64,000 nt of DNA, taken from positions 37,738 through 101,737 of the forward strand of contig NZ_ARZY01000014.1 in assembly GCF_000568405.1 (NCBI RefSeq), given 5' to 3'. Of the stretch, positions 7,482 through 16,920 are shown piece by piece. A program made the position numbers and the translations under genes. Numbering within the stretch: position 1 is the stretch's first letter; every line of letters starts with the position of its first letter. This DNA comes from Catenovulum agarivorans DS-2 (GTDB lineage: Bacteria; Pseudomonadota; Gammaproteobacteria; Enterobacterales; Alteromonadaceae). The notes beneath the pieces were generated by a model, which was given only the letters and a program-made list of their open reading frames with translations, searched no databases and was not told where the DNA came from.

Positions 7482-9767
7482 CTAGTAGATCTCTATTTGG
7501 AATAAACTCGCAGGTACTAGTTTACTAGGGTGATCAAATTCAACAATCAATTGATCTAGTGTCACGGGTTGTTGCAATTCAAATTGATTAACTGTTTGGT
7601 AGTTATCAACCACATCCAACAACAGCGTACCATCTGCAAGTTTTATTCGATAATTTTGCACACAATATGGCATTTCACTTTCCGGGTGCTGCATTAACAC
7701 AGTTTCTAATGCGTGATCTGCGTCTGTATCAAAGAATAGAGTGATTTGGCTAATTGTGACAGGTGCAGGCCAGCAAAACTTAATGTGTGGTTGATTATCG
7801 CCAAAACTTGCAGCCCATGCATTTGTTTGTCGCCACGGGCGTAAATAACCGTTTGTGACGTGAGATAACGGATGTACCTTGAGTGCAGATTCAAATTCCA
7901 ACGCTAAATTTTGCCCTTTTGGACGTCGCTCTGGTGTCCAAAACTCAAACGACTCAATGCCAGAGTCTGCCGGCATAGTTTGTTTACCCGTGTTAGAAAC
8001 CGCTTTGTGTACTTTATTAAATACAGGCATAAAACCAGTAACTAGCTGATCAGATAGCGCTAATTCAACAGCTGAATTTGGATAAAATGTAACAAATCCG
8101 TACTGCTCATCTATCGCTACATCTGAGAAGTCTAATTTGATGATTTGTTCGCCAGCAACCAAGTTTAACTCAATGGTTTTTAAGCTTATCTCTGGAGTGT
8201 AATTTTCAGCTTTTTCACTGACTCTTAAAGCAACTTTTAACTGAGTTTCAGTTTGTGCTTTAACTTGCAGTTTCATTACAGGTGCCGTGCCTTGATTAAA
8301 CGGCATAAGCTGCGCGCAAGCTTGCGTTAAAGGCATATATTTGCCACTTGGCAATAATTGTTTTAACTCAAGTTCACTGCTGGCAGATATATGCGCTTGT
8401 TTGGCCAAATTACCCTGCTGCGCCAATGGCACATTAGGAATACCATGGCCAAACCGATTCAACTGTTGTTGCAAACTTTGCATATACTCTGGCTGCAGCA
8501 TAGCTTTTGCACTTACCTTGTATTGTTTACATAGTGCAGCGGCTGTACCAACTGCTTGACCACCATGGGCACAGGTTATCATGACTCGGCTTGAACCATA
8601 CGCCATATGGCTGGCACTGATATTACGCCCTGCAAAAAACAAATTATCGATATCTTTGCTGATAAAACAGCGATACGGAATTTGATAAACGCCTTTTGAA
8701 TGAAATTGCGAACACGCTGGTTTGTCACTATAAATGCCTTCTGATGGATGAATATCAATCGCCCAGCCTCCATAAGAAACCGCATCGGCAAATTGAGTTT
8801 GCTCAACAATATCTTGCTGTTTAAGCATATATTCACCGTTAAAACGGCGGCTTTCACGCTTACCAGGTACCGTACCTATCCACTCTAAAGTTAGGTTTTC
8901 AACATCATCAAACTTGCCACTGTTTTTAATGTAATCCCAAATGCCGTAAACGATTTTCCATAATTCCCATTTAATTTCTTCAGTTTGCGCAATAGTATTG
9001 TGGATACCACCATATTCAATCCACCAAAATTTAATCCCTGAATCACTGCCTTGAATATTTTTACAGCGAGGCATTGCACCAATTTGCTCGTGAGAATAGG
9101 CAAATTTAGGCGGAGTATATTTAACTGGGTGATCTAACTTTTTACTGTAGAAAAACAGCGTATGACCCAGCAACTGGTCATTCGCTTGCTCTGGTGCCAA
9201 TTGTTCGCCAAATTCATCGCGTGATTCAGCACCAATTCGAAAGCTTGCGCCTGCATTAAACGCCACTAAACCATCACCTGTTGCATCACAAAACAATGGT
9301 GCTGATACGCTGTACTCAGTCGAATTTTGGCTACAAAAAGCAACAACACTGTCAATTTTACGCTCAGACGATTTATTCACTTGATAAACGGCAGTATTGA
9401 GCAACAGCTGAATATTTGGCTCTGCGGCAACTTTGTCTAACAACACAGCGTCAAATATAATTGGATTGCCGTCTTTGTTTACCTTGAGGTTTTCCAACAT
9501 GATTTCGTCTATGATCCCACCTTCGCGCGACCACCTGTTATTGTTGCCCATATGTGAAGTTGCACCCAGCGCCCATACTCGCACCTCGCTTGAAGCATTG
9601 CCGCCTAATACAGGTCTGTCTTGAATTAATACAACTTTACTACCATTACGCGCTGCAGCAATCGCAGCACACACACCGGCAAGCCCTCCACCCGCTACCA
9701 CAAAATCAGTGCTAATATTCTGTTTGTTATTGGTTCTTGTTTGTGGGCTAAAACTTTCTACTAACAT
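7482..9767 (-). CDS. FAD-dependent oxidoreductase (PF12831-like)
   Basis: 761 residues. The N-terminus has the dinucleotide-binding VVAGGGLAGVCAAIAAARNG (residues ~23-42) and VLGGNASSEVRVWALGA, characteristic of the large FAD-dependent oxidoreductase family common in Planctomycetes, Lentisphaerae and marine Bacteroidetes. Later FAD-contact motifs are PLFCDATGDGLVAFNAGA and DNLFFAGRNISASHMA. The last ~250 residues are beta-rich, like a discoidin/galactose-binding module (WRQTNAWAASFGDNQPHIKF). No signal peptide, so probably cytoplasmic. It overlaps GH117 by 7 bases and the sigma-factor gene follows 4 bases later. The substrate is unknown; its place suggests oxidation of a sugar, anhydrosugar or oligosaccharide. 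Confidence 0.8.
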   Translation of the reverse strand: MLVESFSPQTRTNNKQNISTDFVVAGGGLAGVCAAIAAARNGSKVVLIQDRPVLGGNASSEVRVWALGATSHMGNNNRWSREGGIIDEIMLENLKVNKDGNPIIFDAVLLDKVAAEPNIQLLLNTAVYQVNKSSERKIDSVVAFCSQNSTEYSVSAPLFCDATGDGLVAFNAGASFRIGAESRDEFGEQLAPEQANDQLLGHTLFFYSKKLDHPVKYTPPKFAYSHEQIGAMPRCKNIQGSDSGIKFWWIEYGGIHNTIAQTEEIKWELWKIVYGIWDYIKNSGKFDDVENLTLEWIGTVPGKRESRRFNGEYMLKQQDIVEQTQFADAVSYGGWAIDIHPSEGIYSDKPACSQFHSKGVYQIPYRCFISKDIDNLFFAGRNISASHMAYGSSRVMITCAHGGQAVGTAAALCKQYKVSAKAMLQPEYMQSLQQQLNRFGHGIPNVPLAQQGNLAKQAHISASSELELKQLLPSGKYMPLTQACAQLMPFNQGTAPVMKLQVKAQTETQLKVALRVSEKAENYTPEISLKTIELNLVAGEQIIKLDFSDVAIDEQYGFVTFYPNSAVELALSDQLVTGFMPVFNKVHKAVSNTGKQTMPADSGIESFEFWTPERRPKGQNLALEFESALKVHPLSHVTNGYLRPWRQTNAWAASFGDNQPHIKFCWPAPVTISQITLFFDTDADHALETVLMQHPESEMPYCVQNYRIKLADGTLLLDVVDNYQTVNQFELQQPVTLDQLIVEFDHPSKLVPASLFQIEIY

Positions 9768-10984
9768 ACATTCTCACTCTTTTGTTCACTCTTTTGGGCA
9801 CTTTGTTGGCGTTGCGCTTTCTGTTTTTCAGTTAAAGCTTGGGCGAAATAAACACTTGGATGATGAATTACATCGGTTTCTTTCATATCTGTGTTATTAC
9901 CGTTTTGGGTTAAATTGCAGTCGAACCTGCCCAAAAAGCTGTGTTTAGTACTTGGGTTGGTTTTGTCGCAAAAATGCGATAATCCCCATTCAATTCCTTG
10001 ACCGTTTTCTGTATTGGAAAACGCATCCGCCACATATGGTCCTGCTGCTACAGGCATAAGCGAAGTAACAGACGCAATGGAAAAATTAACCCCGTCAGGC
10101 GCAAATTGAATGGTATTGTTTTCGTTGCCATTGCGAATGGCAAAAGCGGCTATGCCCTGCTTAAACGGGAAATAGGTAGTTTCATGCCCCGAATTAAGCA
10201 CTGGGTTTAAGGAGTGTTTATTAAAAGGACCCATTGGGTTTTCAGCAATTGCTAAACCATTAGCGACCAAATAATCGGGCCTGTCGCCAAATGCAGCTTT
10301 GTAATACAGGTGAATTTTGCCTTGATAAACCAACAAGTAAGGATCGTGTATTGAAAATTGATCCCAACTGCCTGCTGGGCCATTTTCCACCACAATTTTA
10401 TTGCAAGGTGCCCATGGGCCATCGGGGCTGTCAGCAGACGATAAAGTAACCGGGCAATGGTCCCCTTTTATGCCACTGGCTTGCATAAAAGCTTGATAAT
10501 ACAGATAGTATTTACCTTGCCAGACTAAAATATCCGGTGTAGAAACCGAGCGCCAACCCGGCTGTGGTTTAGCCGGGCGTTTTATTGCACAGCCCTGCTC
10601 TTGCCAGCTAAAGCCGTCTTTACTGGTGGCATACCAAATTTCAGCCAAATCCCAATCTGTAGATGGAATAGTGTCGCTGCAATTTTCTGGCCCTTGTGGT
10701 GGTGTTTGTGTGTCACGCTTAGTATACCAAACGTAGTACAAACCATTTACTCGAATAATTTTTGATGGGTCACGGCGCGATACTGTGCCATCACCTCCTC
10801 GATAGTCAAAACCCTGTAACTGGGTATATTTAAAACTGCTAAATAAACGATTATCTTCTGGCCGCGGCGTTTGATATTCGTCGTACATTCGCGCCATCGC
10901 TTTGCTTAATGGCCTATCCGGTTTTGTTTGTGGAATATCCCAAGGAAAAGCACAGGAAAAATCAGTTTGATTAGGCTTGTTCAT
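9761..10984 (-). CDS. GH117 alpha-1,3-(3,6-anhydro)-L-galactosidase
   Basis: 407 residues from the ATG at 10984, which is preceded by GAGGGTGG. The five-bladed propeller family GH117 is recognisable along its length: GFDYRGGDGTVSRRDPSKI, YYVWYTKRDT, TIPSTDWDLAEIWYATSKDG, WRSVSTPDILVW, and SGHETTYFPFKQG carrying the adjacent His-Glu catalytic pair. Known members split neoagaro-oligosaccharides from the non-reducing end, releasing 3,6-anhydro-L-galactose; this is a strong sign that agar is degraded. No signal peptide, so it acts on imported oligosaccharides. It overlaps the symporter stop by 14 bases and the FAD gene start by 7, inside one operon. A few GH117 members have other specificities. 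Confidence 0.93.
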   Translation of the reverse strand: MNKPNQTDFSCAFPWDIPQTKPDRPLSKAMARMYDEYQTPRPEDNRLFSSFKYTQLQGFDYRGGDGTVSRRDPSKIIRVNGLYYVWYTKRDTQTPPQGPENCSDTIPSTDWDLAEIWYATSKDGFSWQEQGCAIKRPAKPQPGWRSVSTPDILVWQGKYYLYYQAFMQASGIKGDHCPVTLSSADSPDGPWAPCNKIVVENGPAGSWDQFSIHDPYLLVYQGKIHLYYKAAFGDRPDYLVANGLAIAENPMGPFNKHSLNPVLNSGHETTYFPFKQGIAAFAIRNGNENNTIQFAPDGVNFSIASVTSLMPVAAGPYVADAFSNTENGQGIEWGLSHFCDKTNPSTKHSFLGRFDCNLTQNGNNTDMKETDVIHHPSVYFAQALTEKQKAQRQQSAQKSEQKSENVC

Positions 10985-12677
10985 ATCCACCCTCAATTTC
11001 AGAAATTTTATTTTTATACATTAACCAAGCGCCCACCAAGGTAACTAAACACGCCATGGTACCGACAACCAAATTACCTTTTTCAGCCAAGATGGCTAAG
11101 CACATAAGAATAAGCCCAGTGACTAAGATACCAAAACCAATCACTTGGTTACCTTTAGTATTGGCTGAGGCTGACTGCTCTACATTGAGCTCAGCACTTT
11201 GAGCTTCTACTTCGGCTTTTTGTTGTTTTGCATGTTCAAGCTGTTTGTACTGTGCATACCTTGGCGCAATTTGTTTAGTTGCGCGGTAATACAGTTCAAA
11301 TGTTGCAAGGAAAATAACTGGCGTGATAACCCCTAACAGCATTTCTTCGGCTCTGTCTAACGACAATTCAAACAACCAAGGGCTGATAAACTTAAAATAT
11401 GCGTTAATGACTAAAGTTAAAATGGATGTGGTTAAAATTGAAAAACCGCGTTGGTATTTTGAAAACAACAACCAAATTGGCGGTAAAAATAATGCGCCAC
11501 CGGTCAGTGCTGCCATAGTCATAACTACTTCAACCACACCGCCCATATATGGCACAAGCAAAGCTATGGTTATAGTGACAAAGCCGAGTAAAACTGTGGT
11601 TAAGCGGCCAATTTTAACCAACTTTGCGTCAGCTATTTTAGGCCACAAAGGTTTAACAACATCGTTGGTGATCACGCCTGCGGTAATGTTCAGTGCAGTA
11701 TTAATCGAGCTAGAGGTTGCGAATATCATTCCCCCCAACATTAAACCAAGCATGCCAATGGGTAAGACTTCTTTACACATTAACAAATAGGCACCTTCGT
11801 TATCGGCTGTTGCAATATCAGGATTGAGCACGCGATAAACCATGGGTGCTAACATCCAAACTACCGGACTAATTAGATAGAGACCACCAAATAACCAGCC
11901 GACTTTTTTGGCATCTTGCGGTGTCGCCACGCAAGTATACCGTTGAATATATGCCCAGTTACCTGCAATAAAAAACAGGTTATATAGGGCAAATGCAACA
12001 ATAAAACCCCAAGTGTATTCACCGCTGGTTAAGCTAAAAAAGTTTTCTGGCGCCTTGTTTATAAAATTGCTGACACCACCTATTTCTTGTAATGACAAAG
12101 GGACTACCACCAATACAGCCGCAGTCAGCACTACAAACTGCAAAATATCAGTGACAATAACCGCCCACAAACCACCAACGGCCGTGTAGATAAGAATTAA
12201 CAAACCTAATCCAATAATGGTGTTGATAATTGGCAGCCCTGTCGAAACCTCAACTATTTTTGCAACTGGATATAAAAAAGTGCCCGTTGAAAAAGTCGCT
12301 ATGGTTAAGAATATTGTTGTATATACTTTTTTAACACGCTCTCCTAGGCGCTCGCTGATATATTCAGCTGCGGTTAAAACGCGTGTTTTTTGCCATTTAG
12401 GCGCGATAAAAAAGCCAATCACTAAACCTGCGATACACATGGTCCATTGAATGGTTACGGCAACCCAGCCATTCTGGTATGCAATTGAGCCCCAAACCAC
12501 AAAAGTACCGGCAGAGAAAAAACTCATAAACAGTGACAAGCCACTCATCCACCAAGGCAGCGCACCACCTGCAGAAAAATAGCTTTTCATATTTTTGCCA
12601 GAGCCAGCAAAGCTCATACCGCAGCCGACAACCAGCAAAGTAAAAATAATAATGACCGTAATATCAACCGAACTCAT
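10971..12677 (-). CDS. SSS-family sodium:solute symporter
   Basis: 568 residues with ~13-14 membrane segments. The N-terminal SYFSAGGALPWWMSGLSLF and FFSAGTFVVWGS resemble the SLC5/SSS core, and a charged, Gln/Glu-rich cytoplasmic stretch (YKQLEHAKQQKAEVEAQSAE) lies before the last two helices. It lies between GH16 and GH117 in the operon, 14 bases after the GH16 stop, so it is the likely inner-membrane importer for the oligosaccharide or monosaccharide GH117 deals with. It is only distantly similar to the symporter at 727-2154. Substrate assignment rests on context. Confidence 0.88.
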   Translation of the reverse strand: MSSVDITVIIIFTLLVVGCGMSFAGSGKNMKSYFSAGGALPWWMSGLSLFMSFFSAGTFVVWGSIAYQNGWVAVTIQWTMCIAGLVIGFFIAPKWQKTRVLTAAEYISERLGERVKKVYTTIFLTIATFSTGTFLYPVAKIVEVSTGLPIINTIIGLGLLILIYTAVGGLWAVIVTDILQFVVLTAAVLVVVPLSLQEIGGVSNFINKAPENFFSLTSGEYTWGFIVAFALYNLFFIAGNWAYIQRYTCVATPQDAKKVGWLFGGLYLISPVVWMLAPMVYRVLNPDIATADNEGAYLLMCKEVLPIGMLGLMLGGMIFATSSSINTALNITAGVITNDVVKPLWPKIADAKLVKIGRLTTVLLGFVTITIALLVPYMGGVVEVVMTMAALTGGALFLPPIWLLFSKYQRGFSILTTSILTLVINAYFKFISPWLFELSLDRAEEMLLGVITPVIFLATFELYYRATKQIAPRYAQYKQLEHAKQQKAEVEAQSAELNVEQSASANTKGNQVIGFGILVTGLILMCLAILAEKGNLVVGTMACLVTLVGAWLMYKNKISEIEGGYEQA

Positions 12678-12691
12678 AAGCCACTACCACC

Positions 12692-13990
12692 TTATGGTTT
12701 ACGCTGATAATAACGAACCCAGTCAATTTGCATTGCGGTTCCGTCAATTGCATCCGTCACTGGGCCTGCAATTTCTGCTTTTAAAATAGCTAAACTAAAT
12801 AATAAAGTTTGCTCACTAAAACACACATCATTGCGCATGGTGTGGTATAACTCACCATCAAAGTAAAACTTGAAGTAGTTTTCATCCCATTCGATACCAT
12901 AGGTATGATATTCCTCGCCAAAATTGGCGACATCAGCCGCGTCATAGTTTTGTATTTCAACCCACTCACTGCCGTTGTGGTATTCAATTACATAATCACT
13001 GATTAAGTTACGATAAAAACCTTTTGAGTCGCCATATTCTTGCAGCCAGCCATTTACAAACTGAATAGCGCCAATTTCTTTGGCTGAGTCCCATTCTAGC
13101 TGCAACCATTTTTTGCCATGCTTTTCAGACACCCAGCGTGTATCTAATTTGTTATCTATTGCAAACACGTCTTTTGACGGTAATTTGTTAAACACACCAT
13201 TGGTAGTGAGTTTAACGTCTGACGCCAAAGCGTGATTGAGCAGGTTATCTGTCAACTCGGCTGTGGGAGCCGAATACCCAGTTGATGACGGCGCAAGCGC
13301 TCTAAATTCTGCAATATGAATTGACGCTGGGTTAGATGAAGTTAAACGAATTTTGTTAGTTTTTACCGGTGTATCTAAAATTATGTTGTGATCTGGCTTT
13401 CCAAGTAAGGTCCAATGTTTTTGCTCTGAATCGTGAGTTACTCGCCCATTGGGTAAGGTGTACGTATCTGTCCAATTATGCACATTGGTGTTGATGATAT
13501 TTGGATAATGACCTTCGTTAATGTCTATTTCACAGGCTTTTTGCCCGTCTTTAACCCCTTGTTTTGGCCAAAACCAAAACGAATTATTAGTGCCATAGGC
13601 CGCTGCATATTTGTATCTAGCTTCAAAATAACCATAACCAAAAGTGCGTTTACTCCAGACATTACCTGTAGTCCAATCTTGCCCACCGCGACTTTCTTTT
13701 ATCGCTTTTAAGTGCAATATCCCATCTTTGACTTGTGCATTTTCGCGCCAGCGGCTGCTATATACCCAAGGGTTTTCAGTAGGGCCATTTTGTGAAATCC
13801 AGTTTTCATCTAGTTGTTCATCCGCATAATTAAATTCGTCTTGCCAAGCGAGTTGCCATTTAGACATATCAATGCTTTTAGTGCCTTTAAAAGCTTGTGG
13901 TTGCTGCGTTTTTTCTTGAATATTTGCACACGCGTTTAAGCCTGAGCTTGCCAATAAAACTGCCAGCGCAGCTTTTGAATAAAACTTCAT
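12692..13990 (-). CDS. GH16 family lipoprotein hydrolase with inserted discoidin-like domain
   Basis: The start at 13990 (MKFYSKAALAVLL) follows AAAGGTG and gives a lipoprotein signal with lipobox LNAC. GH16 is shown by GTNNSFWFWPKQG, the catalytic EIDINE (E154, D156, E159 from this start), and late EYHTYGIEWDENYFKFYFDG and IDWVRYYQ. Between these halves lies ~170 extra residues (about 183-357) that read as F5/8-type (discoidin/CBM32) sequence: first a C-terminal-like part (NKIRLTSSNPASIHIAEFRA), then an N-terminal-like part (AIDNKLDTRWVSEKHGKKWL, IEYHNGSEWVEIQNYD). It is first gene of the operon with SSS and GH117, so an endo-hydrolase for a red-algal galactan is likely; the exact polymer is unknown. 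Confidence 0.88.
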   Translation of the reverse strand: MKFYSKAALAVLLASSGLNACANIQEKTQQPQAFKGTKSIDMSKWQLAWQDEFNYADEQLDENWISQNGPTENPWVYSSRWRENAQVKDGILHLKAIKESRGGQDWTTGNVWSKRTFGYGYFEARYKYAAAYGTNNSFWFWPKQGVKDGQKACEIDINEGHYPNIINTNVHNWTDTYTLPNGRVTHDSEQKHWTLLGKPDHNIILDTPVKTNKIRLTSSNPASIHIAEFRALAPSSTGYSAPTAELTDNLLNHALASDVKLTTNGVFNKLPSKDVFAIDNKLDTRWVSEKHGKKWLQLEWDSAKEIGAIQFVNGWLQEYGDSKGFYRNLISDYVIEYHNGSEWVEIQNYDAADVANFGEEYHTYGIEWDENYFKFYFDGELYHTMRNDVCFSEQTLLFSLAILKAEIAGPVTDAIDGTAMQIDWVRYYQRKP

Positions 13991-14049
13991 ACAGTCACCT
14001 TTGTCGATTATTTTTAGAGTGTTGGTGTTAATTGTTTTCAACCAACAAA

Positions 14050-14080
14050 GGTGACACTTTTACAAAATATTTTTTTACAC
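14050..14080. promoter_or_regulatory. Candidate regulatory box between GH16 and AraC genes
   Basis: The divergent GH16 / AraC intergenic region holds GTGACACTTTTACAAAAT followed by a T-run. A similar arrangement (GTGACACAAGTTTTTATAA, then a T-run) lies upstream of the sulfatase at 4529-4556. Position and similarity suggest a regulator site shared by two galactan genes; this is a by-eye observation. Confidence 0.3.
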
Positions 14081-14145
14081 TAGAAGAAGACCTCCGCCCA
14101 ACAAATTGTTAACATACAACAAAAACCAACGCAATGAGAGGGGTT

Positions 14146-15180
14146 ATGGAAACCAGAGCTTTGATATCTTGGGAGGTATTTACACAGGCCGTACTACCGT
14201 TGGCCGCATCAGTGATTTATTTGTTGCTTATGGCTTATTTTTGTTTTGTAACGCAAAAACCAATGATAAATAGATTCTTTGTCGTTTTCATAGGTTGTTT
14301 TGTTATATTTCTGCTCGGCCCGATGGTAAATCTATTACCCTTTGACGCTGCGCACAGATACTACGATTTATTTAGAAATATCGTCTTTTTTTCGATAGGA
14401 ATTCCTTCCTTATTGCTTGGATTAGCTCAAAGTGCTGAGTTAAGTTTGAGCAATGTGACAAAGTATAGTCCTTTCCTGCTAGGCGCAACTTGGTGTAGCA
14501 TATTTGTATTGGCCCCGCCGCTCGATTCAATAACCCCAAACGAACTACCTTGGCAAAATGTATTGTTTAATCCACAGCAGGTGTACTGGTTTCAAGTTGC
14601 TTGGGTATGTGTTGTTGTACTCATACCTTGCTTATACCTGTTAACTAAAACACGAAAATCCTTGCTGCTGTGTTTAGCCACGATATGGTTAAGTTTATGT
14701 ATGGCGTTGGGAATTATCTTTAACCAATGGAGTTGGTATTACGGCGGCGCTAGCTTAACTGTATTCTTTTGGGTTTATTTTGTATTTTCTGACCTAACAA
14801 CCGCTAGAAACTCTCTCATAACAAAGTCTCCTTTTCAAACAACTGATACCGAACACATAGTTGTTAGTAAAATTAAGCATTACATTCAAGATAACTTAAC
14901 CGCAGATCTCACTTTAGACCTTATCTGCCAACAAATTGGGGTTAGTCGCACGCGTGCTGTACAATTGTTTAAACAGCAAACTAAATTAACCATAAATCAA
15001 TACATAACGAATACCCGTATTGACCGGGCAAAGCATTTGCTCGTTAGCCAAAATGCGACCCAAACAGCGTATGATGTAGGATTTAATAACCCAGCCTATT
15101 TTTCAACCGTGTTTAAAAAACAGACTGGATGCTCGCCAAAAGTGTTTCAACAAAAATTAAAGGCTACTATTCAAACTTAA
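14146..15180 (+). CDS. Membrane-bound AraC-family regulator
   Basis: The ATG at 14146 (METRALISWEVF) has GAGAGGGG just upstream and is preferred over the in-frame ATG at 14134. Residues ~15-220 form about seven membrane helices; the C-terminus (~250-344) is a double helix-turn-helix AraC domain ending in AYDVGFNNPAYFSTVFKKQTG. This one-component architecture places the DNA-binding domain on the inner face of a membrane sensor. It is divergent from the GH16-SSS-GH117 operon and convergent with GH29, whose coding end it overlaps by 14 bases. A paralogue with the same layout is at 43175. It probably controls neighbouring galactan genes. Confidence 0.87.
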   Translation: METRALISWEVFTQAVLPLAASVIYLLLMAYFCFVTQKPMINRFFVVFIGCFVIFLLGPMVNLLPFDAAHRYYDLFRNIVFFSIGIPSLLLGLAQSAELSLSNVTKYSPFLLGATWCSIFVLAPPLDSITPNELPWQNVLFNPQQVYWFQVAWVCVVVLIPCLYLLTKTRKSLLLCLATIWLSLCMALGIIFNQWSWYYGGASLTVFFWVYFVFSDLTTARNSLITKSPFQTTDTEHIVVSKIKHYIQDNLTADLTLDLICQQIGVSRTRAVQLFKQQTKLTINQYITNTRIDRAKHLLVSQNATQTAYDVGFNNPAYFSTVFKKQTGCSPKVFQQKLKATIQT

Positions 15181-16726
15181 AAGCATAGGCAATTTGTTCA
15201 GGCGCATCAGCCGTTAATTCAATGTATAAAGCATCTGCTTTTTGCTGCCAACTTTTTATGTAGTCGCCGTTTAAACTGCTTACTTTGCTAAAATTTGCCA
15301 CGCCAATACTGTTGTTTTTAGCCAGAGCGAGTATTTTTAGCGGTTTTCTAGGTGTGCCCAAGGCAATTGCATACAAAGCATTTTTGCTTTGGGTAAAGCG
15401 AATGTCGTTTGCTGTGTAATCTACGTGTTTAGTAAAGTGTCCACCACTTTCCATTTGTGTTGGGCCTTCACCATATATCTTCCATGGTCTAGTGTTGTAA
15501 ATTGCTTCTCCGTTTACCGCGAGCCAATCACCTAGTTCATATAAAACCTCTTTTTGGTCTTGTGGAATTGTCCCATCTGATTTTGGCGATACATTTAACA
15601 ATAGTTGGCCATTTTTACTAACAATGTCAATAAAGTCATGAATCACCCATGACGCGGGTTTTACCTCTATACCTTCAACGTAAGACCAGCTCCACTTGGT
15701 GATAGTATCATCCGTTAACCAAGGCGCACCGGTTAACTTATCTCTGCGTCCCTGCTCGAAATCTTCAACCGAAAAAGTTTCAGGCATATCCATATCCTTA
15801 TGCGTCATCATCACCTCCTTTCCCCAAGTTTGTGCTTGATTTAGATAATATGCTGCAAACTCATAACGCTGCTGCTGCGGAATTAGATCAAGCCAAGTAT
15901 CAAACCAAATCATGTCTGGTTGATATTTATTGATAACCTCTTTTAACGTCCCCAACCAAAAAGTGTCTAGCCACTCAGCTTCTGGCACATTGCCATACAA
16001 CCATTTCAATTTTTCATCCTCAGAACTGGTAGCTAGCTCTTCAACCCAAGGAAAATGAGAATTCCAGAAAAAATGGTACATGTCTAAATGTCCATATCTT
16101 TGTTTCGCTTGCTGCAGCGTTTGCCCCTTGTATCTCTGTAAATTTCGGGCATGGTGAAAGGTTGTTATCAACTTAATATCTCGTTGGCGCAATGCGTTTG
16201 CCAGCTCACCGGTAATATCCCTTTTTGGCCCTATATCAGCCACATTCCAAGGAGTAATATCACTATCCCATAACGCATAACCATCGTGATGCATTGCGAC
16301 AGGTCCAGCAAACTTAGCGCCAGCTCTTGCAAACAATTCAGCCCACTCATCTGCATCAAAGTGTTCGGCAGTAAATTGTTCAATCATATCGTGATAAGCA
16401 AATTCGCTAGGCTGTGCAAAACGCTGACTATGCCATTGTTTTAAATCAATATGGTATCCTGGTTTATCCCCTTGCCAATCCTCTTTGTTTAAACCAAAGT
16501 GCATCCACCTCGGGTACCATTCATTGGTTTTTGCAGCAACAGTATAAGGCCCCCAAGTAAAATAGATGCCAAGCTTAGCATCTCTAAACCAGTCTGGGGC
16601 GGCGTAATGTGTGGCTAACGATTTTTCAGTTGGTTGATAGGTTTCTTTAGATGTTGAGTCTGTTTTTGTACTACAAGAAGCAATTAAACTAACAACTAAA
16701 ACACTGTATATAAATTGTCTAATCAT
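15167..16726 (-). CDS. GH29 alpha-L-fucosidase-type lipoprotein
   Basis: 519 residues with a lipoprotein signal (LVVSLIASC). GH29 features are clear: WFRDAKLGIYFTWGPYTV near the N-terminus, AKFAGPVAMHHDGYALWDS, and QPDMIWFDTWLD with the Asp at the nucleophile position; GQLLLNVSPKSDGTIP is the conserved loop after the barrel. GH29 enzymes release alpha-L-fucose, and marine members in galactan loci can act on alpha-L-galactose residues. Periplasmic or surface location follows from the lipobox. It ends inside the convergent AraC gene (14-base overlap). No terminator is evident between them. Fucosidase versus galactosidase cannot be decided from sequence. Confidence 0.88.
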   Translation of the reverse strand: MIRQFIYSVLVVSLIASCSTKTDSTSKETYQPTEKSLATHYAAPDWFRDAKLGIYFTWGPYTVAAKTNEWYPRWMHFGLNKEDWQGDKPGYHIDLKQWHSQRFAQPSEFAYHDMIEQFTAEHFDADEWAELFARAGAKFAGPVAMHHDGYALWDSDITPWNVADIGPKRDITGELANALRQRDIKLITTFHHARNLQRYKGQTLQQAKQRYGHLDMYHFFWNSHFPWVEELATSSEDEKLKWLYGNVPEAEWLDTFWLGTLKEVINKYQPDMIWFDTWLDLIPQQQRYEFAAYYLNQAQTWGKEVMMTHKDMDMPETFSVEDFEQGRRDKLTGAPWLTDDTITKWSWSYVEGIEVKPASWVIHDFIDIVSKNGQLLLNVSPKSDGTIPQDQKEVLYELGDWLAVNGEAIYNTRPWKIYGEGPTQMESGGHFTKHVDYTANDIRFTQSKNALYAIALGTPRKPLKILALAKNNSIGVANFSKVSSLNGDYIKSWQQKADALYIELTADAPEQIAYAFKFE

Positions 16727-16920
16727 GGTTATTCCTCTTCTAAGATGGACATGAAAAGACTAATAAACTGACTGATTAAAACTTATAAATTGAGCCATTT
16801 TTCTTATAAAAAAAGACTTTTAGTTTAAAAAACACATTTAACAATCACACCAAAGTGTATTAAAGTCACGATAATGACTATTTTGGTACTGCCTTTGCAC
16901 TAATTAGAATTGGTGGAGTG

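Noticed and set aside
12692..13990. Assigning the GH16 lipoprotein as an agarase, porphyranase or furcellaranase
   Set aside because: The ExDxxE motif is shared by several GH16 subfamilies and the substrate loops are disrupted by the insertion; specificity cannot be read by eye.
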